64,000 nt of DNA from Candidatus Aalborgicola danicus (GTDB lineage Bacteria > Pseudomonadota > Gammaproteobacteria > Burkholderiales > Burkholderiaceae_C). Positions within the stretch are counted from its first letter, which is position 1; each line of letters begins with the position of its first letter. The DNA is taken from NCBI GenBank assembly GCA_016703945.1, contig JADJBC010000051.1, forward strand, positions 1 to 64,000, written 5' to 3'. Positions 1-8,010 of this stretch are shown here, one piece after another. The notes under the pieces are model-generated. The model did not search any database. It saw nothing but the letters and a program-made list of their open reading frames with translations, and was not told the origin of the DNA. The translations under genes were made by a program, and so were the position numbers.

Positions 1-333
1 CGAGCCCGATACTCCACCGAATAGCAGGCAGGAGATGACGGTGACCACACCCAAGCCGCCGGGCAACCAGCCAAACAGGACATTGGCGAACGCCACAATG
101 CGCTTGCCGACCCCACCCTGGGCCAGCAGCTCACCGGTAAAAACAAACAACGGCACGGCAATCAGAATAAAGGGTTCGACCCCGCCAATGAAGGAGAGGA
201 ATACGCTTTCCAATGGGTACTGCATGCCGTAGAGCGCAACAATACCCGCCGTTGTGGCCAACAGGGCCACCATCAGCGGGATTCCCGCAAGGGCCAGCGC
301 GAAGAAGGAGCCAAAAATAACCAGGGACAACAT
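1..333 (-). CDS. dctM: TRAP transporter large permease DctM, partial
   Basis: This is the N-terminal 111 codons of the large membrane subunit of a TRAP transporter; the rest lies beyond the window edge. The family forms the sodium-coupled solute channel that works with DctQ and the periplasmic binding protein DctP. The visible part is very hydrophobic, starts MLSLVIFGSFFALALAGIPL and continues through FILIAVPLFVFTGELLAQGG and a GLGVVTVISCLLFGGVSGS stretch, all typical of DctM. The ATG at 333 has a clear AAGGAG ribosome site. The dctQ stop lies 15 bases upstream, so it is the last visible gene of the leftward operon. The substrate cannot be read from this subunit. Confidence 0.93.
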   Translation of the reverse strand, partial: MLSLVIFGSFFALALAGIPLMVALLATTAGIVALYGMQYPLESVFLSFIGGVEPFILIAVPLFVFTGELLAQGGVGKRIVAFANVLFGWLPGGLGVVTVISCLLFGGVSGS

Positions 334-348
334 GTCAGACTCCTTGGC

Positions 349-891
349 TCAATTGGCGGGGTAACGTTGGTCGCGCGGCACGCCGCGCAGAATCAGGATC
401 AAGTCCCAGGTGACAAAGACGCCCATGAGCCCCATGCCCAGGGGCATGGGCATGTACTGCCAGGCCATCGGCCACTCCAGCGTGGTAAGCACATTGCCCC
501 AACTACCCCGGACAATGCCGACACCGTAGTACAGAACCACCGCAAGAATCAGCAGCGTGAAACCTTGCACCGCCGCATCGGCCCACCGGCGCCGGGCAGG
601 TTCGAGCTTGTCCAGAAACTCGTTGATCGACATATGGGCACCACGCTGTGCGGCGGCGGCGCCGCCCAGAAAGGTGACCCACACCATGATCATTTCACCC
701 AACTCAGTCAACCAAGCCAGGTCTTTGCCGGCGGCATGCATCACCACATTGATGAAGATCAGCACGGCCAGGGTGCCGCCCAATCCAATCACCGACCAGT
801 CAACCGCTTTTGCTATCCATCGAATCAGCGGCGGGTCTGTTCGATGCTGCGCCTCATGTGTCTCTGAACCGGGAAGTGTTGTTGCGGGCAC
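349..891 (-). CDS. dctQ: TRAP transporter small permease DctQ
   Basis: Small membrane subunit of the TRAP transporter, about 180 residues and four predicted membrane helices (around WSVIGLGGTLAVLIFINVV, the MIMVWVTFLGGAAAA segment, FTLLILAVVLYYGVGIV and a final helix near GVFVTWDLILIL). The central motif WVTFLGGAAAAQRGAHM is characteristic of DctQ. I chose GTG at 891 because GGAG sits nine bases upstream; a TTG five codons earlier (906) is also open but has no ribosome site. It lies between the 3' end of dctP and dctM, the usual DctPQM order. With dctP broken upstream, function of this transporter is doubtful. Confidence 0.88.
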   Translation of the reverse strand: MPATTLPGSETHEAQHRTDPPLIRWIAKAVDWSVIGLGGTLAVLIFINVVMHAAGKDLAWLTELGEMIMVWVTFLGGAAAAQRGAHMSINEFLDKLEPARRRWADAAVQGFTLLILAVVLYYGVGIVRGSWGNVLTTLEWPMAWQYMPMPLGMGLMGVFVTWDLILILRGVPRDQRYPAN

Positions 892-1115
892 GACGGTCAA
901 CTCCAAGTGGAATTACTTCACTGCTTTGCGAACGGCAGCAGCCTCAGCCAGAACGGCGTCTACGTCAGCGCCATACTTTTCACGGGCTTTGGCATAGACC
1001 GGCTCAACCGATTTGCGGAAAGCGTCTGTATTGGGCTTGCGGTTGATCTTGGCACCCTTGGCCGCCATGTCAGCCAGCAACTTCTCATCGTTGTCCCTGA
1101 TCATGTTGCGTTGAA

Positions 1116-1132
1116 CCGAGATTGTCCATTAG
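1116..1132 (+). repeat. IS1380-like left terminal inverted repeat
   Basis: Seventeen bases, CCGAGATTGTCCATTAG, matched exactly by the complement at 2587-2603. Flanked outside by the target duplication TTGAA at 1111-1115. The transposase stop codon (1129-1131) lies inside it. Confidence 0.9.
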
Positions 1133-2470
1133 GAATTTGAAGGCTTTGGCGTAAGTCTCACCGGCTCCCCCGCATTGGCCCACAAGCCCTCAAACCACGG
1201 TCGTCGTTTGCGGGCCACCGCCAAGCGAAACGTCTGCTTGGTATTCTTCGAGTTGTCATCCCACAGCGCCCCCACCGCTAGCACCTGATGGTGCAGCGTG
1301 GACAGTGTGTGGTGCACCTTTGGCGCATCACCGCATGGCGAAACACACTCATCAGGTTGTAGCTGAGCATGGATACCCCCCAGCGCCGCCTCCGTCGCCC
1401 AGAACTCCCTGAGCACAAAGCTGTCCAGGCCAAAGTCCGCCTTGAGCTCCTTGATCCGGTTCTCGCAATCAGCGCGCCCACGGTACAGACGCCATACCTC
1501 CAGGGCAGGAATACTCAAATCGGTCAGCATCGCCCCATAGCGCCAGCCCTGCAGGTCCGGGTCATCGGCAAACAGCGACAAGGTTTTGCCCGCCACTGCA
1601 CCATATCTGCGTTTGATGTGCTGGCGCACCACCACCAGGCGTTGCTGTGTATCCCAGCCGTGCGGTTGGTAGCTCAGCTCGGAGACTTCCAAGCCGACCT
1701 CGACTTGCTGCCATTTGCACTGATCCACTATGGATTGCTGCAACGCCTGCGTCAGGCGCGCGCTGATGATGTGGCAGATCTTCTTGGCTTTGAGCCAAGC
1801 CACGATCACCTTGTCGTAAAAGCCACTGTCCGCTCGAAACAGTCCCACCTTGGTATCGCCCAGGTTTTTCAGGGTGGATTCAAGAAAGCTCTCAATGTTG
1901 TTACTGGATGCGGTGTTGCCCGGGCGCAGCCGAAGTTGGCCACCAGTCTCCAGTCGGCCACGAACGCCATCAGCGGATGGTGGCTCTGTCGGCCTTTGTT
2001 CTTGGGGTTGTAGCCCTTGGCACCACCCTCAATCTGGCTGCCCCAGCGGGTGAGTACCGTGGAGTCCACGTCCAGGGTGATGGGGTTGAGTTGGAGCTTG
2101 TCAAAAGCCAGCGGTAACTGCTGCTTTGCACCCGGCTGGCGCTCACTTGGTCAAAGCGTTGGAACAAGCGAACAATGGCTTTGTGGCCTGCGGCTTTGCC
2201 CCAGTCAAACAGGCGCACCAAGGTGCTGTCCAGGCGGGTGATGTCGGCGTGCGCAAAACGGGCGGCTCCGCACCAGATACTGACGATCATTTGCTCAATG
2301 AGTTGTTCCGGGCGATATCCGCGGTTGGAGCCGGGCTGGGGTAGATCCCAGCTTTGCACCGCTTCTTTGAATCCCATGCCGTCGAGCATACGTTTCAAAA
2401 GGGCCAGGCCACCCCAGGCGGTGACTTCACGGGAGGTGAACTTCAGGTCGAACGGCGTTTCTGGCGGCAT
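1129..2470 (-). pseudogene. IS1380-family transposase, frameshifted
   Basis: DDE transposase of the IS1380 type in several frames. The first part (2470 to about 2105) has LIEQMIVSIWCGAARFAHAD and IVRLFQRFDQ. A 1-base loss near 2103-2106 moves reading to the frame with LDVDSTVLTRWG and GYNPKNKGRQSHHPLMAF. A second loss near 1931-1936 leads to LRPGNTASSNN and GLFRADSGFYDKV. A further gain (a G run near 1378) and a loss near 1327 cancel each other; the true frame between them reads VSMLSYNLMSVFRHAV. Joined, these give a nearly complete IS1380 transposase, including the D of DVDST and a C-terminal E region. Four single-base indels in one gene argue either for decay or for sequence error. Confidence 0.85.
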
Positions 2471-2586
2471 GGCGGCTCCAAATCGCAATCAGGTCGTTGA
2501 TTTCATTGGAGAATTCCTAATGGTATCCATTAGAAATCCGGACGTACCCGAGGCTCGCCGGACTGGCTCACGATAGCAGTCTTGGG

Positions 2587-2603
2587 CTAATGGACAATCT
2601 CGG
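2587..2603 (-). repeat. IS1380-like right terminal inverted repeat
   Basis: Exact complement of the left repeat at 1116-1132. Followed by the second copy of the target duplication, TTGAA, at 2604-2608, after which the dctP reading frame resumes. Confidence 0.9.
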
Positions 2604-3409
2604 TTGAAACGGTGCCACTTCCTGTGCCGCCCGCAAGACCGCCTGTTGATCTGTGGGAGACAACTTTTGCCAGGTCTTCTCGGAAATTGCCATGGGTATG
2701 GGGCTGTACACGTGGTTGGTCAAGGTGACATGGGGTGCGACCTCGTAGAACTTGTTGGAGGCAATGGTGTCAATCGGGTTTTCCTGTCCCGAGACGGCAC
2801 CTTGTTGAATCGCCAGATAGACCTCAGGCAGCGGCATGATCTGAATACCAAACCCCATGGCTTCCAACTGCCAGCGCATCATCTCGTTGGGAAAGGTGCG
2901 CAGCTTCTTGCCTTTGGCGTCTTCGGGTCCGTTCAGCGGGTCGCGGGTCGTCATGTTCCGAAAGCCGGCCTCCCAAGTGGCGAGGAAGCGAAAGCCCTTC
3001 GCAGGTGCTTTATCGAATTGGGCCTTCAGCCATTGGGATTCGTCATAAAACTTCCAGCCCTGGGTATAGGTATCGATGATGAAGGGCATCATGGTCAGGT
3101 TCAGCGTTGGCAACTGGCCGGCGTAGGAGCCGGTTGCCGAAACCGTGAAATCAATTCCGCCGAGTGCCAACTGCTCAATGTTCTTTGGGTCGTTGCCCAA
3201 CTGGCTGCAGCAGAACACCTGCACCTTGTAACGACCCTGGGTGTACTCTTCGACCTTTTTGGCGAACACCTGCGCAGCTGCCTGGCGTGCGCCCTGTTGC
3301 TGGTCTGTGTGGCTGAATTTCAGCATGGTTTGTGCAACCGCAGGCAACGCAATTGCGGCGGCAACGGCCAAGGCTGTGAGCGCAAAGACTTTCTTCATGA
3401 GAGACTCCT

Positions 3410-4501
3410 TCATTGGGGTTGGTGGGGATCGAAATTTGCCATCCTGACGCGACGGCCGCTGGCATGGGAGTGATAGATGGCCGCTTGCACATGCAGGTTT
3501 TTCAGATAGCTGCGTGCACTGTTTTCCAGTGGTGTGCCTTGATTCAGATGGGCCAATACATGGGCCTGCAAGGCTGTACTGGCGCCACCGAATACACCGC
3601 GGTTTGCACCGTCGTCGTACCGGTGCTCAATTTCGACGCCTTGATGGGGCAGCCACCACAAGCGGGCATCGCCGTCTAGTCGCATCACGCCGCGCTCGCC
3701 TTCCAGCCACATTTCACCCATCGTGCGGCGCAAATTTTTCGCTGGATGTTCGTTCAGGAGGTTGCCGTCGAACAATCCCGAGGCGTCATCATCAAATTCG
3801 AAGATCAAAATCCCGGCGTCCTCGCCCAGAATCACCGGGTTGAGGCGACGCAGCCTGGCGGTGATCGCCAACACTTCACCCATCAGAAATCGGAAGGTGT
3901 CAATGAAGTGCACGGCAGTTTCACGCACCAAAAACTCTGGCATGGTCTGAAAATAGGGCTGCCTGTCCAGATAGGCCTGCGGTCCCTGGCCATCACCCGG
4001 ACGCAGGCGGAATGACACACTGTGCACCCGACCGAAGAAGCCTTCGTCGATGAGCCGGCGCATTTCGCGAAACCAGGGCGCAAAACGAAAGTTTTCATGG
4101 ATGACCAGTGGCACGCCCGCTTCCTCAGCCATGGCCGTCATGGTTTCTGCCTGCTTCAAGTCGACACCAAATGGCTTTTGACAGATGACAGGGATGCCAC
4201 GCTCTATAGCGGCACGCACGGCGGGTTCCTGCGCCACCGGGGGAAGCACGACATCGACCAATGTTGGTTGTTCAGCATCGAGCATGCTTGCAACGTCGCT
4301 GTAACACTTGGGCACCCCAAAACGATCTGCCAGCGGCTGAGCATTGACCGGATTCCGGTTGGCAATGGCCACCAATGGCGCGCCAGCATCGCGCCAGCCC
4401 TCAACCTGAAACTGGGCCCAGTAACCCGCTCCGACCATGACGACGCGCTCGTTTCTGAGGGATTGTCCGGTTGGGGCTATGGCTTGCCTGTCTTGGTTCA
4501 T
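3410..4501 (-). CDS. Gfo/Idh/MocA family oxidoreductase
   Basis: NAD(P)-dependent dehydrogenase of the Gfo/Idh/MocA family, which acts on sugars, inositols and related hydroxy acids in the cytoplasm. The N-terminal Rossmann fold is visible as VVMVGAGYWAQFQVEGW and AIANRNP; the family signature is CQKPFGVDLKQA, with K in the EKP-like position, followed by HENFRFAPWFREMRRLIDEG. The C-terminal half is the substrate-binding sheet domain. The ATG at 4501 has GGAGGG upstream and is one base from the preceding stop; an ATG at 4519 would overlap that gene and lacks a ribosome site. Position between a hydroxy-acid dehydrogenase and TRAP genes fits a sugar-acid catabolic operon. The substrate is unknown. 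Confidence 0.88.
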   Translation of the reverse strand: MNQDRQAIAPTGQSLRNERVVMVGAGYWAQFQVEGWRDAGAPLVAIANRNPVNAQPLADRFGVPKCYSDVASMLDAEQPTLVDVVLPPVAQEPAVRAAIERGIPVICQKPFGVDLKQAETMTAMAEEAGVPLVIHENFRFAPWFREMRRLIDEGFFGRVHSVSFRLRPGDGQGPQAYLDRQPYFQTMPEFLVRETAVHFIDTFRFLMGEVLAITARLRRLNPVILGEDAGILIFEFDDDASGLFDGNLLNEHPAKNLRRTMGEMWLEGERGVMRLDGDARLWWLPHQGVEIEHRYDDGANRGVFGGASTALQAHVLAHLNQGTPLENSARSYLKNLHVQAAIYHSHASGRRVRMANFDPHQPQ

Positions 4502-4502
4502 T

Positions 4503-5568
4503 TCAGAGGCCCTCCGCAACTACGCGCGCGATTTCAGCCGTGCCGCTGCTGCCGCCAAATTCGTAGGGACGAACCACGCCCTGAGCGAACACGCGTTCCA
4601 TCGAAGTTTCGATGGCGCGTGCGCCATCAGCCAGTGCAGTGTCGCTGTGCAGGTCCGCCAGCCAGTCAAGCATCATCACCGCCGACAGCAGCATGGCGCT
4701 GGGATTGGCGATGCCTTTGCCAGCGATATCGGGCGCGGTGCCATGCGCGGGCTGGAACAGCGCGTACTTGTCACCAATGTCGGCCGATGGCGCCATTCCC
4801 ATGCCGCCGGCAAAGGCCGCTATCAGGTCCGACAGAATGTCGCCAAACATGTTTTCAGTAACCATTACGTCAAAAGTCCAGGGCTTCATCACCAAATTCA
4901 ATGCCGTTGCATCGACGTAGGCACTGTCGGTGAGCAGGTCGGGAAAGGCACCTGCACGTTCCTCAAATACTTTGCGCCAGAAGGCCATCGAAAGAAAGAC
5001 ATTGGCCTTGTCGACACTGGTGACATGACCCGGTTTGCCTCTTGCCTTGCGCTGTCGCGCGAGATTGAGCGCAAAGTCGCAAATCCTGGCGGTTCCGCCA
5101 CGGGTGATTTTCATGGGATCGATCGCTGCCTCTGCATTTCCAACGCCCTCCATGTAGCCCCGGTTTCTGGCATAAAACAGCCCTTCGGTGTTCTCGCGCA
5201 CCAGCACCATGTCAATGTGCGCGGCGCGTGGATCAGCCAATGGACCTGGCAGCCCGACGAAACTCCGGATCGGCCGCACACCGGCATACAAATCAAGTGC
5301 GAACCGGATATCGAGTTGGGGAATGATCTCCGTACCATCTTTAGCCCGCACGTGCGGCAGTCCCATCGCCCCAAACAGAATGGCATCTGCGGCGCGGCAA
5401 GCGTCTAGCGTTGCCACAGGCAAGGCATCACCGCTTTCCAGGTAGTGTTGCGCACCCGCAGGATGCGTGTTGAATGCGAATTTCCGGCCGATGCGGTTTT
5501 GCGGTCATCACCTCGGGGCCGATACCGTCCCCTGGGAGTACTGCAATCGAATAACTTTTCTGTGTCAC
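4503..5568 (-). pseudogene. Isopropylmalate/tartrate dehydrogenase-like, frameshifted
   Basis: Member of the isocitrate/isopropylmalate dehydrogenase family; the operon setting suggests a tartrate- or malate-type D-hydroxy-acid dehydrogenase rather than LeuB. Reading from GTG at 5568 (AAAGGTGG upstream) gives SYSIAVLPGDGIGPEVM, the family's opening. The frame then breaks around 5490-5505, and the main body continues in another frame from about FAFNTHPAGAQHYLESGDAL. Later motifs are VLVRENTEGLFYARN, the metal- and substrate-binding DILSDLIAAFAGGMGMAPSA and the NAD-site PAHGTAPDIAGKGIANP. A few residues of the first helix also seem missing, so a short deletion with frameshift is likely. The catalytic part alone would be intact from an internal start, but without its nucleotide-binding N-terminus. 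Confidence 0.8.
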
Positions 5569-5584
5569 TTCAGTCCACCTTTAA

Positions 5585-6265
5585 TTACATTTGCGCCAGC
5601 TTGTAGCGTTCGAAAATCGTCACCAATTCGCGATTGGCGCGTTCCCTGTGGTGGCGGGTAATTTCGACTGCGCCTTTTTCGTCGCCAGCCAGAAAAAACT
5701 CAACCATTTGCATGTGCTCCTTGGTGGAGTTCAGCGGTTTGGGTCGTAGCCTGAGAGTGAACATGCGGGCGCGGTGGGCCCGGTCCCAGTAGTTCAAAAC
5801 GGTCTCTTTGAGCTGACGGTTGCCTGATAGATCGACCAATACGGCGTGGAAACGTTCGTCGGCAACGGCCCATGCGTCAAGATCGTCGGCCTTGAGCGCC
5901 TCGTCCATCGCGGTTGTTGCAGCAATTAACGGCATCAGCTCCTCACGACCGGGTTTGCGCAACGCCAACAGTTCAGCGGCCATGCATTCAAGGGCTGTTA
6001 GGACCTGGTAAAGCTCCCGCATATCGCCCGGCGAGACCGGTAACACACGCATTCCGTGGCGTGGGATGACCTCAAGCAAACCCTCTCGCTGCAGACGAAT
6101 CATCGCCTCACGCACCGGGGTGCGACTCATGTTCAACTCAGTCGCGACGTCCATCTCCAGAACCTGGAAGCCTGGGGGCCAGTCGACGTCCAGTATCCGC
6201 CGACGTATCTGCGCGTAGGCCGCGTCGACCATCGAGTCCTTCTTTTGACTTGCAGGATTACTCAT
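5585..6265 (-). CDS. GntR-family regulator, FCD subfamily
   Basis: Transcription factor of the GntR/FadR (FCD) group, 226 residues. The N-terminal winged helix is visible as AYAQIRRRILDVDWPPGFQV and LNMSRTPVREAMIRLQREGL, the classic GntR recognition helix. The C-terminal all-helical FCD effector domain includes LTALECMAAELLALR, DERFHAVLV and the late STKEHMQMVEFFLAGD, with D, H and H positions fitting the metal/ligand pocket. The ATG at 6265 overlaps the end of the SMP-30 gene by eight bases, so the two are translationally linked. It probably represses this sugar-acid operon through the palindrome at 7265-7283 and is released by a pathway acid; this is inferred from position. Confidence 0.92.
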   Translation of the reverse strand: MSNPASQKKDSMVDAAYAQIRRRILDVDWPPGFQVLEMDVATELNMSRTPVREAMIRLQREGLLEVIPRHGMRVLPVSPGDMRELYQVLTALECMAAELLALRKPGREELMPLIAATTAMDEALKADDLDAWAVADERFHAVLVDLSGNRQLKETVLNYWDRAHRARMFTLRLRPKPLNSTKEHMQMVEFFLAGDEKGAVEITRHHRERANRELVTIFERYKLAQM

Positions 6266-7244
6266 ACGAGGGGTAGTTCCAGTGCGTTGGTGCCACACCC
6301 GCCACGGGCATGGGAAGCGTAAACAAGTGATCTGCAAGCAAACAGCCAAGCACAGCACTGCGTCGATCCGGGCCACAAAACGCAATGCTTGAAATGTTGC
6401 GCAGCAAGTGACTCTTGATGCCATCCAGGTGCGGGCGCCCCAGTGACCCTGATTCGTATGCCGTTTCTACCCAGGTCAAATGCGCAGCATCCGAGTCTTC
6501 CAGCCATGTTGAGGGTTTGCCATCGGATGCAACATGAATCAGTCGATTGCTGATGATGCTGACAACCCAGACACCCCCTTCTTCATCAAAGGCCAGCCCA
6601 TCTGGAAATGTTCCGGCACCAAACTCGACGACCACCTCTTTGGTCCCAAGTGATCCGTCTGTGTGCAGCGGGAAACGCGACAGGCGTCTGGCAAAAGTTT
6701 CGTTCACATACAGCCATTGACCATTGGGGTGAATCGCCACTTCGTTGGTGTAACCCAGGCCGTCAGCAACAATCCGGGCACCTCGCCCATCGACCAGAAC
6801 GATAAATCCATCATTGCACTCCCGCCGATACCCCAGCGAGCGCGGCTTCAATCGCGTACTGACCGTTATCCAGAACCGCCCCAGGCTGTCCTCGACAACA
6901 TAGTTTGTTGGCGGCAAATTAACTCCAGCCACCGACGTCAACCAAGGGCTCACTTGCCCAGAGCGCTGAAGTCTATAGACGCCACCTTCTTCATCGCCAA
7001 GATGGGTGATTAAGAAATCGCCATTGCGCAACAACGCAATCCCATTGGGCTTTAGCGCGATGCCTTCGGGGGCCACGCCGGAGTAGAGAGATTGCCTTCC
7101 ATCCGCATGCAAGTGCGCCACACCACCACGCCAGTCGGCGGTGTATAGGTCCCCTGATGCGGTGGCAAGCACACATTCGGGGCGAACCAATCCGTGACCT
7201 AGCGTTTTAACGCTATCCAGTGAGTGTTCTAAATCGGGTTTCAT
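6258..7244 (-). CDS. SMP-30/gluconolactonase-like beta-propeller protein
   Basis: A 328-residue protein of the SMP-30/gluconolaconase/LRE group: six-bladed propellers that mostly hydrolyse sugar lactones with a bound divalent metal. Visible features are PECVLATASGDLYTADWRGG (metal-ligand Glu near the start of blade 1), YTNEVAIHPNGQWLYVNET with its central Asn, and FPDGLAFDEEGGVWV with the Asp that usually completes the site. No signal peptide is seen, so it is likely cytoplasmic. It is the first gene of the leftward operon and overlaps the GntR gene by eight bases. With a dehydrogenase and an oxidoreductase downstream, a lactone produced by sugar oxidation is a reasonable substrate, but which sugar cannot be told. 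Confidence 0.85.
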   Translation of the reverse strand: MKPDLEHSLDSVKTLGHGLVRPECVLATASGDLYTADWRGGVAHLHADGRQSLYSGVAPEGIALKPNGIALLRNGDFLITHLGDEEGGVYRLQRSGQVSPWLTSVAGVNLPPTNYVVEDSLGRFWITVSTRLKPRSLGYRRECNDGFIVLVDGRGARIVADGLGYTNEVAIHPNGQWLYVNETFARRLSRFPLHTDGSLGTKEVVVEFGAGTFPDGLAFDEEGGVWVVSIISNRLIHVASDGKPSTWLEDSDAAHLTWVETAYESGSLGRPHLDGIKSHLLRNISSIAFCGPDRRSAVLGCLLADHLFTLPMPVAGVAPTHWNYPSYE

Positions 7245-7264
7245 TGATTCAATGCCGCATGCAG

Positions 7265-7283
7265 TAACGTATACGTTAACGTA
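7265..7283. promoter_or_regulatory. Candidate GntR operator, two overlapping palindromes
   Basis: Twenty bases upstream of the SMP-30 start lies the perfect 14-bp palindrome TAACGTATACGTTA (7265-7278), overlapped by the perfect 12-bp palindrome TACGTTAACGTA (7272-7283). The GTATAC core is like the GT-N-AC half-site pattern of FadR/FCD GntR operators. Since the second gene of the operon encodes an FCD-type GntR protein, autoregulation from this site is likely. Confidence 0.6.
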
Positions 7284-8010
7284 CGCACAAAGAAATGATA
7301 CTAATAGAAACCCTTATTTGCTAACTATGGCGATAACTTTGTCTTGGCGTTTAGGGGGTTTTTTGCGGTAGCTCAAAGAAACCTAGAGTGAGAGAGTCTT
7401 TTTGCTATCCAAATGCAGCCATTCGTAACCACCGTCTTCTGGACCGTATGGAAATCTTTCCATAATGGGCACGCTTTAGAAGTTCACGAACGTGAACTGA
7501 CCTGCAACAAAAGTCGCGTGACAGGGCTTAAAGAAAACGGTCACTCGCGACTGTTTGCTTTCACTTCGTGGGTCATTCTGGGTCGCATGTTTACGACTTT
7601 AGAGAATTGTTGCAAAAATCTCACTGCCCGCAAACCCGCATGGCAAATTGACAACGCGGCAATCTAAAGTCGTAAACACCACTTGCCACTTCGCCCCCGA
7701 TGCCTGGAATGTTACCCGGATCACCAGCGGCATTTGGCAATCTACTCAGCTGTCACCTAGTATCCACGCGCGCGGACACCCTTCTTCAATCCGACTCTCT
7801 TTGTGCTGCGCCAGCGTCCGAAGCACCTCTCCCAGGTGCTAGCGTAAGTCCGCGTACAGCAGCTTTCTTCAGCCCTTGGGTGCTTCAGGATCGGTCGATT
7901 TGGCTGCTTGCCGTCACCATCGGGGTTTGCTGGGCCTTTGGTTAGGGTTCAAGATACAGAACCGCATCACGAACCTTCCTTCCATGCACGAATACGACCT
8001 GGGCAAACAC
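7284..8010. other. Non-coding stretch with a MITE-like repeat
   Basis: About 0.7 kb between the divergent SMP-30 and sirtuin genes. I see no reading frame with protein-like composition on either strand. It contains the promoter side of the leftward operon and the small inverted-repeat element at 7588-7678. The part from about 7690 to 7975 looks like degraded DNA without a recognisable parent gene. Confidence 0.5.
7588..7678. repeat. 91-bp element with TGTTTACGACTTTAGA inverted ends
   Basis: The left end TGTTTACGACTTTAGA (7588-7603) and its exact complement at 7663-7678 enclose 59 bases with no coding content. The left 55 bases from 7589, ending CCCGCAAACCCGCATGG, recur at 15489-15543 with the same length. 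The TG...CA ends and repeated terminal motif resemble IS21-type ends, but no transposase is present and I see no target duplication. It may be a solo end or MITE. Confidence 0.6.

Larger units (their letters stand above)
1116..2603. mobile_element. IS1380-family insertion sequence in dctP
   Basis: An element of 1488 bp bounded by 17-bp perfect inverted repeats (CCGAGATTGTCCATTAG at 1116-1132 and its complement at 2587-2603). The same 5 bases, TTGAA, stand directly outside both ends (1111-1115 and 2604-2608) and form the target duplication. It carries one transposase gene on the minus strand, so both the element and its gene read in the same direction as dctP. Terminal CC, repeat length and transposase sequence fit IS1380; it is somewhat shorter than the usual 1.6-1.7 kb. 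The transposase is frameshifted, yet the ends and duplication are perfect, which implies a recent insertion. Confidence 0.85.
913..3398 (-). pseudogene. dctP: TRAP binding protein DctP, split by an IS
   Basis: Periplasmic solute-binding protein of the TRAP transporter, read from 3398 down to 2604 and resuming from 1110 to 913. The N-terminus is a signal peptide (MKKVFALTALAVAAAIALPA then VAQ). Family features include RNMTTRDPLNGPEDAKGKK, the substrate-arginine region, and the later QENPIDTI. The IS1380-like element sits between codons for VAPFQ and RNMIRDND. Removing 1116-2603 and one copy of the 5-base duplication joins these parts in frame, ending in AAAVRKAVK and TAA at 913. The ATG at 3398 follows AAGGAG and starts 11 bases after the upstream stop. 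As given, the protein loses its last roughly 70 residues and gains an IS-encoded tail, so uptake is probably inactive. Confidence 0.9.

Noticed and set aside
7588..7678. Integron attC-like site.
   Set aside because: The ends lack the GTTRRRY/RYYYAAC core pattern and no integron integrase is present.
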